A stretch of 10,261 bases of DNA from an uncultured bacterium (GTDB taxonomy: Bacteria > Pseudomonadota > Gammaproteobacteria > Burkholderiales > Burkholderiaceae_F), in assembly GCA_905215795.1 (NCBI GenBank), contig CAJMRV010000047.1, forward strand, positions 1-10,261. The letters are read 5' to 3'. Both the position numbers and the translations under genes were made by a program. Positions 1-6,021 of this stretch are shown here, one piece after another. The notes under the pieces were generated by a model, which was not told the origin of the DNA, did not search any database, and saw nothing but the letters and a program-made list of their open reading frames with translations. Every line of letters starts with the position of its first letter. Within the stretch, counting starts at the first letter, position 1.

Positions 1-583
1 GGGAGCAAGCATCCATTGCACAAAAAGTCGTGACTTCCAATGGAGCAGACATGGTCAAGTCAGGATCAAGAATGATAAGGTCCGGCTCCATGCAGGATGA
101 AGCCAAAGATCGCTTGCGTTGCAGTTCCGTGTCCCAAACAGTTGCAAAAGGGGTCACCTCGGCACCAGTACCTGATGTCGTTGGAATCGCAATTAATGGA
201 ATGCGCCTCTCAACAAAGGGGGCGGCATTTCTCAAAATCTTCGTCAAACTTGCCTGTCGATTGTTGGGATGCAAAATAATCGACAACACTTTGGCTGCAT
301 CTAAAACACTGCCTCCACCAAGAGCAATCAAGTGAACCTGTGACAAATTAGCCAATGATTTTGATAGACCTTCCAAGCGCTCCAAGGTCGGATTCGATTG
401 CACTGTCACTACTTCCATCTGGCCGTGGAAACGAGTTCTCAAAACGTCGATCACTCCCCTCCGAACCATACCTTCAGAAGTCACGAGTACGACTGTTCCG
501 GCAAAATCAGCTTCTTTTGAGAATCGTTCGAATTCTCCCGCACCCAGCAGGAGCGGACACGGGCTTTCTTTCGCTATATCCAT
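1..583 (-). CDS. Iron-containing alcohol dehydrogenase, probable phosphonoacetaldehyde reductase (3' end cut by window)
   Basis: The first 194 residues of a group III (iron-containing) alcohol dehydrogenase are visible; the rest lies beyond position 1. The NAD(P)-binding motif GGGS is at residues 89-92, followed by SVLDAAKV. The family signature PTTSGTGAEVTPFATVWD spans 134-151. D191 in the segment FCAMDACS aligns with the first metal-ligand Asp of the family, and the His ligand that should follow is just cut off. The start at 583 is supported by GGAG about 7 nt upstream, which overlaps the stop region of the preceding gene; only 4 bp separate the two genes. From the family alone, the substrate is open. 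Because it follows PEP mutase and phosphonopyruvate decarboxylase, I infer that it reduces phosphonoacetaldehyde to 2-hydroxyethylphosphonate in the cytoplasm, like PhpC/FomC-type enzymes. No aminotransferase for the alternative 2-aminoethylphosphonate route is present in the window. Confidence 0.85.
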   Translation of the reverse strand, partial: MDIAKESPCPLLLGAGEFERFSKEADFAGTVVLVTSEGMVRRGVIDVLRTRFHGQMEVVTVQSNPTLERLEGLSKSLANLSQVHLIALGGGSVLDAAKVLSIILHPNNRQASLTKILRNAAPFVERRIPLIAIPTTSGTGAEVTPFATVWDTELQRKRSLASSCMEPDLIILDPDLTMSAPLEVTTFCAMDACS

Positions 584-587
584 GACG

Positions 588-1703
588 TCACTCCATTAAA
601 AAACCCATCACGGATTCCTTATTTTGAGCAGGGGTACGAGTCGGCCGCCCCAAATCTTGACGCGATCCCTGCAACAACTTGATTTCCAGCAAAAATGGAG
701 AGCGTTCTCCCAACGTCGACAAAAGCTCGCGGAGCTCCTTTTCGTCGTTTGCACAAGCGTAACCAGCGTAACCCACCGCCTGTGAAAACTTTTTGAAATC
801 GATTCCATTCGCTATGGTAGGTTGCCCCCCAACCGACTCATGTGCCGCATTGTTCAACAAAACATGAACAAAATTCTTCGGTTTTTCAGAACCAATCGTT
901 GCCATCGCACCAAGATGCATCAAAGCCGCACCATCTCCGTCGAGACAAACAACCATCTTCTCTGGATGACGAAGGGACACGCCCAAAGCAATACTCGATG
1001 CATGCCCCATTCCTCCAACCGTCAAGAAGTCTCTTTGGTTCTGTTTGCGACGTGCTCGGAGCTCAAACAACTCTCGTCCAGTTTTCCCTGTGGTGGCAAC
1101 ATAAAAAGCCGTCTCGGGCAATTCATCAAGCAAACAATCCAAAGCCTGTTCGCGTTTTAAAGAAGAATCAACGTGGCATTTTTCAACAGACCAATCCCCG
1201 GTAAGCGCCCCCTTTCGGATCACCAAAGCCACGGGACCGTTCCGAGTCAACATCCGCCTCCAAAGTTCATCCACTTGCCGTTCAATGTCTTCCTTATCAT
1301 CAAAAACAAGATAAGGGATTCCCAAAACTTCCAATTGCTGCAGTGTAACGGCCCCTTGCTTTATGTGCTGGGGCTCGTCTCGAACTCCAGGCTCACCACG
1401 CCAGCCAACAATCAAGAACATGGGGATGCCATAAATTTCGGGATCCGCCAGGCTAGCCAATGGATTGACCACGTTTCCCAATCCGGAGTTCTGCATGTAC
1501 ACGACCCCCGGACGGCCCGTTCCGAGATACTCCCCAATACTCAGCCCAACCGCATTCCCTTCATTTGCAGTGATGATGTGTGTCAAATCAGGTTGCTGCA
1601 TGATGCAGGCACTAAGCTTGGACAGCAACGAGTCGGGAACGCCTGCATAAAAAGACGCCCCCTTAGCTTTTAAAGCATCGACAAGTTTTTTAGCATCTGC
1701 CAT
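588..1703 (-). CDS. ppd: Phosphonopyruvate decarboxylase (ThDP-dependent)
   Basis: A 371-residue cytoplasmic enzyme that decarboxylates 3-phosphonopyruvate to phosphonoacetaldehyde and CO2, the irreversible step that drives phosphonate synthesis. The N-terminal pyrimidine-binding domain has NEGNAVGL with E48 as the probable ThDP-activating Glu, then the characteristic VVYMQNSGLGN at 67-77. The C-terminal pyrophosphate-binding domain has GDG at 256-258 followed about 25 residues later by NN at 284-285, the classic GDG-N ThDP/Mg motif. Length matches Fom2/AepY-type enzymes, which carry the two ThDP domains without a large central domain. I chose the ATG at 1703 over an in-frame upstream ATG at 1763. 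It gives the usual N-terminus (MADAKKLVDAL), has AGGA about 8 nt upstream, and shares one base with the pepM stop (TGATG), implying translational coupling. The upstream start would put 20 unrelated residues inside pepM. Confidence 0.93.
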   Translation of the reverse strand: MADAKKLVDALKAKGASFYAGVPDSLLSKLSACIMQQPDLTHIITANEGNAVGLSIGEYLGTGRPGVVYMQNSGLGNVVNPLASLADPEIYGIPMFLIVGWRGEPGVRDEPQHIKQGAVTLQQLEVLGIPYLVFDDKEDIERQVDELWRRMLTRNGPVALVIRKGALTGDWSVEKCHVDSSLKREQALDCLLDELPETAFYVATTGKTGRELFELRARRKQNQRDFLTVGGMGHASSIALGVSLRHPEKMVVCLDGDGAALMHLGAMATIGSEKPKNFVHVLLNNAAHESVGGQPTIANGIDFKKFSQAVGYAGYACANDEKELRELLSTLGERSPFLLEIKLLQGSRQDLGRPTRTPAQNKESVMGFLME

Positions 1704-3001
1704 CAGCGGGTTCCTGGGATCAAGTTGAGAATATCTTTGATGCTCATGAGTTGTTGATCGCACTCCAAACTCCGGTGGTGCGTGAGAATGCTTTCAGCCA
1801 CAGATTTCATGGCAGGATAAGCAGCGCGCAACAGTTGATTTGCATAAATCACCACGTTGACTCCGTTCGCAACCAACTCTTCCTCAGTCGTGCTGTTATA
1901 ACTTGAAGGCACCGCCACCAAGGTCTTCCTGTTGGGCAGTTTGTTGTACTCCTTGCAGAATTCGAATATCTCTGAAGGATCCTTTTTCCGGGAGTGAATC
2001 ATGATGCCGTCGGCACCGGCTTCCAAATAGGCCTTGGCACGCGCAATAGCATCTTCCTGACCTTTTTCCAGAATCAAACTTTCAATTCGGGCAATGATCA
2101 TGAAATCATCCGTTACCTGGGCCTTCTTGCCCACACGAATCTTTTCGCAAAAGTTCTTGATCGTATCTTGAGTTTGCGCCACTTCATTGCCGAACAATGA
2201 ATTCTTTTTCAAACCAGTCTTGTCTTCGATGATGACGGCTGAAACCCCCAAACGTTCCAAGGATCTCACGGTGAAGCGGAAATGTTCCGGAATACCGCCC
2301 GTATCGCCATCAAAAATAAGGGGTTTCGTGGTCACCTCAAACAATTCATCTATCAAACGCAAACGTGCAGTAATGTCGACCGCTTCAATATCGGGTTTTG
2401 CACGTGCAGTGGAGTCAGTAAGCGAACTGCCCCACATACCATCGAATTCGAGCATTCGATCAGCTTGAACCTTTGTGTGCTCCACAATCGCCCCCGTCAT
2501 ACCATTGTGCACTTCACATATACGAACAATGGGCTTAGTCCCCAACAGGCGACGAAGAGACTTCAGGCGTCGTTCAGGCGTCGTTCCTAATTCACGAACG
2601 GCCTTGTTGAGACGAGTTGAAGAAATCCCCTTTGTATACGGAACTTCAACCAACTCTCCCCCCCATTTCTTCACACAGTCAATCACACGTTGACGAGTGG
2701 CCTTTTGAACACCCTCCCGCCAATCGTCACCATGCACGACAAAATCTGGCTTCAATCGCTCAAGATTCGGAACATAATCCAACGTTTCCTGTGGAACCAC
2801 ATTGGAAACCTGCTTCAGAGCGGATATGACTGCATGTCGTTCTTCATAAGTCATGTAGGGCATGCGCTTGTACGAAGCGATTGCCGCATCAGTCAGCAAA
2901 CCAACTGTCACATCACCCAGCTTTGCTGCAGCCTCGAGCAAATTCAAATGCCCGGGATGAATCAGGTCGGCAGACATACCGACGTAAACTTGTTTCTTCA
3001 T
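1703..3001 (-). CDS. pepM: Bifunctional cytidylyltransferase-phosphoenolpyruvate mutase
   Basis: A 432-residue fusion. Residues 1-135 form a GCT/TagD-type nucleotidyltransferase: HPGH at 15-18 (HxGH), GDDW at 91-94 and GISSTR at 125-130, all in the order found in glycerol-3-phosphate cytidylyltransferase. Residues from about 150 form a PEP mutase of the isocitrate lyase superfamily. Metal-binding DGDTGG is at 231-236, the mutase signature EDK(X5)NS is at 259-268 (EDKTGLKKNS), and ARIES is at 304-308. The mutase turns PEP into phosphonopyruvate, making the C-P bond. The first domain probably makes a CMP-phosphonate, but its substrate is inferred. The ATG at 3001 has GAGGA about 6 nt upstream and gives MKKQVYVGMS, the expected first beta strand; an in-frame start at 3028 would add nine unrelated residues. 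It is first in the operon, and its stop overlaps the ppd start. Composition is less GC-rich than the genes to the right. An 11-bp tandem repeat lies in the linker. Confidence 0.93.
   Translation of the reverse strand: MKKQVYVGMSADLIHPGHLNLLEAAAKLGDVTVGLLTDAAIASYKRMPYMTYEERHAVISALKQVSNVVPQETLDYVPNLERLKPDFVVHGDDWREGVQKATRQRVIDCVKKWGGELVEVPYTKGISSTRLNKAVRELGTTPERRLKSLRRLLGTKPIVRICEVHNGMTGAIVEHTKVQADRMLEFDGMWGSSLTDSTARAKPDIEAVDITARLRLIDELFEVTTKPLIFDGDTGGIPEHFRFTVRSLERLGVSAVIIEDKTGLKKNSLFGNEVAQTQDTIKNFCEKIRVGKKAQVTDDFMIIARIESLILEKGQEDAIARAKAYLEAGADGIMIHSRKKDPSEIFEFCKEYNKLPNRKTLVAVPSSYNSTTEEELVANGVNVVIYANQLLRAAYPAMKSVAESILTHHRSLECDQQLMSIKDILNLIPGTR
2562..2586. repeat. 11-bp tandem repeat in the pepM interdomain linker
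   Basis: The unit ttcaggcgtcg occurs twice in direct succession, at 2562-2572 and 2573-2583, and is followed by three bases of a third unit. On the coding strand it encodes the stretch TTPERRLK (residues 140-147), between the cytidylyltransferase and mutase domains. Because 11 is not a multiple of three, the two copies are read in different frames. Confidence 0.8.
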
Positions 3002-3028
3002 ATTATTCCTCAAGATAAATCGTGTCAT

Positions 3029-3380
3029 TACGATTATTGGTCATATGCAAAAATATTTTTAGTTTGGAAGACAAAACCTCTTCCTGAAATCCAGAGATTT
3101 TTCACCATCTCGCGGTTTGGGCAACTTCCCCAGACTTTTTTCTCTTAGCTTCCATAGAAATATACAGGATTCCCATGCGCCTGGTAGCGATGTTGTTCCA
3201 CCACATAAGCATGCGTTCATCCTCCAGCTCTTGAAGTCAGCTCAACCCTCTTTGATACTGAAACACTTCTTCAACAAAAAAATGCTGCTCATCAGGACAT
3301 CTTCTCCTTCAAACCCAAGAACCGCCCAAAAAACCTTTCCTCATACGGCGAAAAGCACGATAAACCGCATAAACAAGATA
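3029..3380. other. AT-rich leader and spacer upstream of the pepM operon
   Basis: About 350 bp with no convincing conserved gene, clearly more AT-rich than everything to its right. It must contain the promoter of the phosphonate operon. The best -10-like element I see on the minus strand is AATAAT (the complement of 3033-3038), which would start a transcript roughly 25 nt before the pepM ATG. I find no good -35 partner, so I do not call a promoter. The stretch also holds a 36-codon ORF with a good ribosome binding site, listed separately. I see no tRNA gene, integrase fragment, insertion sequence end or obvious attachment site. Confidence 0.5.
3102..3212 (-). CDS. Possible 36-residue small protein or leader peptide upstream of pepM
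   Basis: This short ORF on the same strand as pepM starts MLMWWNNIATRRMG, continues with a basic patch (AKRKKSGE), and ends about 100 bp before the pepM start. A GGAGG Shine-Dalgarno core lies about 8 nt upstream of the ATG, which is better placed than at several accepted genes here. I recognise no family, signal peptide or clear membrane segment. It could be a leader peptide, a remnant of a decayed gene left when the block was acquired, or chance. A second reading frame from an ATG 8 bp upstream gives a 39-codon ORF without a usable ribosome binding site. The only support is the ribosome binding site and orientation, so confidence is low. Confidence 0.22.
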   Translation of the reverse strand: MLMWWNNIATRRMGILYISMEAKRKKSGEVAQTARW

Positions 3381-3412
3381 CCGGCGCCCGATTGATCTGA
3401 TCTAGGCGCCGG
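3381..3412 (-). terminator. Strong hairpin at the end of the housekeeping run, possibly bidirectional
   Basis: Perfect 8-bp arms CCGGCGCC (3381-3388) and GGCGCCGG (3405-3412) flank a 16-nt loop. On the minus strand the stem extends by a G-U wobble and two A-U pairs to 11 bp. A moderately U-rich tail (TATCTTGTTTAT) follows, which fits termination after the upstream gene that stops at 3446. On the plus strand the tail is more U-rich (ATTTTGTTTTTT), so it could also stop transcription entering from the left. Confidence 0.65.
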
Positions 3413-3445
3413 CATTTTGTTTTTTCCCAATTCACAGGTTTGTTC

Positions 3446-4633
3446 CTATCGGATCGCCCTGCCGTTCATGAGGACGCCCTCGGGGCCGAACTGAAGGACC
3501 GCCGAGTAGATCCCCTCCTTGTAGAACAGCGTGCCGATGCCGGCCATCGCGTCGAGATTCTCCTTGATTTCAGGGAAGCCCGTCCACGACTTCGGATTGA
3601 TCGAGAGGTGGAACGTGCCGGCGTCGCTTGCGCGGCCCGGAAGCCCCGTGGCCTCGAGCGTGCCGTTGAAAAAGGAGTGCTTGCCGTGGCTCTCCACGTC
3701 GACGTTCCTCACGATCAGCTTCATGCCGCCCTTCTCATAGGCCTCCCTTGCAATCGAGATGCAGCCCGGGTCGTCGACGGGACGGCGCACGACGCTGTCG
3801 AGGAACCGGCCGGGGAAGCGGTCCACGTAGACGTCGCCCGTCACCGTGGAGATCGAACCCCGTCCTTCAACCTCGAGGTCCTCGAGCTTCCAGAGAATGT
3901 GCGAGAGGTAAAGCGGATTCTTGTCGGGGCTGCCCTCGATCAGGTCGAGCTTCTTGGCGCCCTCGAGGGACTTGACGGACCACTTGCCGTAGCCCTTCAC
4001 CTCACCCGTGACCGGACCCGCATGGAGCTCGATCGAGCCGTCGCGGGCGACATTGCGGCGCTTGAGGTTGGTCTGGGCCTTGAAGACGGGCGAGGATACC
4101 GTGAAGGGGTTCCCGAGGTAGGTGCACTCGACCGACGGGGCCTTGAAGAGGATCTCCGAGGAACCTCCCGAGAGCGACGCCTGTAGGCTCGAGGCAGGGA
4201 AGCGACAGACCAGGCCGCGGCGCTCATAGGCGACGGGGTCGATGTCCCAGACGAGCTTGATCTTCCCGCCCACGGGCGAGGCCTTCACCTTGAGGGTGGC
4301 GTTGAAGTCCTTGAGGCCGCGCTCCTTCATGAGTTCGTTGAGGCGGCTCTCCGCGGTCTCACGGAGGTCCATCGAGACGCCCCATCCGAGGCGCGCCACG
4401 CCCTCGAGGTCGAGCACCTTCAAGCCGTCCCGCTCGACGGTCACGCCCACGCGCCTCGAGAAGAGGTCGCGGTCGTGCTCGACCGTCTTGACGACGGTGT
4501 CGGGCGAGATGCGGCGTCCGTCGAGCGCGAGGAAGCGCTCGTCGAAGACGCGGCCCTCCTTGTGCACGAGGACGGCGGCGCCGCCCACGACCATGATGCC
4601 GATGACGACGGCGACCCATATTTTCTTAGACAT
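3446..4633 (-). CDS. Membrane-anchored protein of unknown function, possibly DUF945/YdgA-like
   Basis: This 395-residue protein has a short basic N-terminus (MSKKIW), one hydrophobic segment at about residues 5-23, and a long hydrophilic remainder. This suggests a signal anchor with the bulk in the periplasm. The segment EHDRDLFSRRVGVTVERDG at about 52-70 resembles the conserved start of the DUF945 (YdgA) family, and the beta-rich remainder fits that. Similarity is weak by eye, and the protein is shorter than E. coli YdgA (about 500 residues), so I leave the family tentative. The ATG at 4633 is preceded by AAGGAGGG, the strongest Shine-Dalgarno in the window. A longer reading from 4750 runs backwards into the CorC-like gene and gives a low-complexity Ser/Arg/Pro stretch, so it was discarded. 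The gene overlaps the end of the upstream CorC-like gene by 8 bp, and the two are probably co-transcribed. It is the last gene before the hairpin at 3381-3412. Confidence 0.75.
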   Translation of the reverse strand: MSKKIWVAVVIGIMVVGGAAVLVHKEGRVFDERFLALDGRRISPDTVVKTVEHDRDLFSRRVGVTVERDGLKVLDLEGVARLGWGVSMDLRETAESRLNELMKERGLKDFNATLKVKASPVGGKIKLVWDIDPVAYERRGLVCRFPASSLQASLSGGSSEILFKAPSVECTYLGNPFTVSSPVFKAQTNLKRRNVARDGSIELHAGPVTGEVKGYGKWSVKSLEGAKKLDLIEGSPDKNPLYLSHILWKLEDLEVEGRGSISTVTGDVYVDRFPGRFLDSVVRRPVDDPGCISIAREAYEKGGMKLIVRNVDVESHGKHSFFNGTLEATGLPGRASDAGTFHLSINPKSWTGFPEIKENLDAMAGIGTLFYKEGIYSAVLQFGPEGVLMNGRAIR

Positions 4634-5975
4634 CTTCCCTCCTTGCGGGATTCTGCTCGGAACCCACGTCGATGGCGGCCGGCGAGACCGGCTGGATGGG
4701 CGTGACGAGCACCTTGTCGATGCGGCGTCCGTCCATGTCCACGATTTCAAAACGCCACTTGTCCCAGGTCACGACGTCGGTTTCGCCGGGCATGCGTCCG
4801 AGCATGAACATGATCATGCCGGCGAGGGTGTTGTAGCGGCCGGGCTCGTCTTCGGCGGGCACGTGCTTGAGGTCGAGCACGTCCTGCATCTCGGGCACGG
4901 CGATCATGCCATCGAGGAGGTACGAGCCGTCCTCGCGGCGGAAGACGAAGCTCTCCTCGGGGATCTCCGTGGCGAACTCGCCCGCGATCGCCTCGAGGAC
5001 GTCGCGCGGGGTCACCACGCCCTGGACCTCGCCGTATTCGTCGACGACGAGCGCGAGCGAGGCGTCGGTCTTCCTGAAGTTGTCGAGAAGCTCCATGCCG
5101 GTGAGCGTCTCGGGGACGTAGAGCGGCGCGACGAGCCCCTTGGAGAGGTCCGGATGCTCCTTCCTGATCATCTGCTGGAGGAGCGTGAAGGTCGAACCGA
5201 TGCCCCGGACGTCCTCGAGCCCGCCCATGCAGACGGGCAGGCGCGAGTGCCTGGCGTGCTTGAGCACCTCCTTGTTCACCTCGATGGGATCCTCGAGGTT
5301 GATCCATTCGATGTCGGTGCGCGGCGTCATCAGCGAGCCCACCTGGCGGTCGTCGAGACGGAAGACGTTCCTCACCATCTCACGTTCGGAGCGGTCGATC
5401 ACGCCGCTCTCCTCGCCTTCGGCGATCATCGCGTGGATCTCCTCCTCGGTGACGCCCTCGCCCTTGGCGGCGTCGGCGCGCACGAGCCTGAGGATCCCCG
5501 TCGTCGAGAGGCTGAGCAGCTCGACGAAGGGCTTGGCGACGACGCTCACCCAGTGCAGGGGCGGCGCCACGCGGCAGGCGACCGCCTCGGGGGCGATCTG
5601 ACCGAGGCGCTTGGGGACGAGCTCCCCGAGCACGATCGAGAAGTACGTGACGACCACGACGACGAGGACGATGCCGAGGCGTTCGGCGGCCACTTCGCCC
5701 ACGCCGAGCTCGACGAGCCAGCGCGCGACGGGTTCGGAGAGGGCCGCCTCGCCCACGATGCCCGAGAGGATCCCGATGCTGGTGATGCCCACCTGGATCG
5801 TCGAGAGCGCACGCGTGGGGTCCTCGTTGAGTTCGAGGGCGCGGGAGGCGCCCTTCGCGCCCGAGGACTCGAGCGACTGGAGGCGTGCGCGGCGGCTCGT
5901 CACCAGGGCGATCTCGCTCATGGCGAGCAGCGCGTTCACGCCGATCAATAGGACTAACAAAAGGATGTTGAGCAT
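4626..5975 (-). CDS. CNNM/CBS-domain membrane protein of the CorC/HlyC (UPF0053) family
   Basis: A 449-residue protein with the full domain order of this family. The N-terminal CNNM (DUF21) transmembrane domain covers about 1-175, with hydrophobic helices at 1-19, about 58-75 and 101-116 and the conserved GELVPKRLGQ at 117-126. A paired CBS module covers about 215-333; its second half contains VVDEYGEVQGVVTPRDVLEAI (the end of which is at 330). A CorC_HlyC domain lies at about 343-427, with the usual FRREDGSYLLDG and RYNTLAGMIM segments. Family members are implicated in divalent cation (Mg/Co) efflux or homeostasis; the haemolysin name is historical. The substrate cannot be read from sequence. 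The start at 5975 begins directly with a membrane helix, as expected, but has no clear Shine-Dalgarno, so a nearby alternative is possible. It follows pncC by 46 bp, containing a GC-rich hairpin, and overlaps the next gene by 8 bp. Confidence 0.93.
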   Translation of the reverse strand: MLNILLLVLLIGVNALLAMSEIALVTSRRARLQSLESSGAKGASRALELNEDPTRALSTIQVGITSIGILSGIVGEAALSEPVARWLVELGVGEVAAERLGIVLVVVVVTYFSIVLGELVPKRLGQIAPEAVACRVAPPLHWVSVVAKPFVELLSLSTTGILRLVRADAAKGEGVTEEEIHAMIAEGEESGVIDRSEREMVRNVFRLDDRQVGSLMTPRTDIEWINLEDPIEVNKEVLKHARHSRLPVCMGGLEDVRGIGSTFTLLQQMIRKEHPDLSKGLVAPLYVPETLTGMELLDNFRKTDASLALVVDEYGEVQGVVTPRDVLEAIAGEFATEIPEESFVFRREDGSYLLDGMIAVPEMQDVLDLKHVPAEDEPGRYNTLAGMIMFMLGRMPGETDVVTWDKWRFEIVDMDGRRIDKVLVTPIQPVSPAAIDVGSEQNPARREDV

Positions 5976-5983
5976 GGTGTGGA

Positions 5984-6004
5984 CGGCCGGGGCTCACCCG
6001 GCCG
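5984..6004 (-). other. GC-rich hairpin between pncC and the CorC-like gene
   Basis: Arms CGGCCGGG (5984-5991) and CCCGGCCG (5997-6004) are perfectly complementary around a 5-nt loop. No U-tract follows on the minus strand, so it is not a standard intrinsic terminator. It lies 9 nt before the CorC-like start, where a Shine-Dalgarno would be expected, and may influence mRNA processing or translation. Confidence 0.5.
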
Positions 6005-6021
6005 CGTGTTGGGCATGTTGG

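Noticed and set aside
588..1763. Longer start for phosphonopyruvate decarboxylase at 1763
   Set aside because: It adds 20 unrelated residues inside pepM; the ATG at 1703 has a ribosome binding site, gives the family N-terminus and overlaps the stop codon in the usual coupled manner.
3029..3430. tRNA gene or integrase attachment site at the compositional break
   Set aside because: I looked for a cloverleaf, a CCA end and flanking direct repeats on both strands and saw none; the second copy of any repeat would lie outside the window.
3446..4750. Longer start for the DUF945-like gene at 4750
   Set aside because: The extra part is a Ser/Arg/Pro shadow of the CorC-like gene; the ATG at 4633 has a strong Shine-Dalgarno followed by a membrane segment.
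4242..5951. A 569-codon open frame on the plus strand
   Set aside because: It lies antisense to the CNNM-CBS gene and the start of the DUF945-like gene, is rich in Arg/His/Asp/Glu low-complexity stretches, and has no family resemblance; it is a by-product of high GC.
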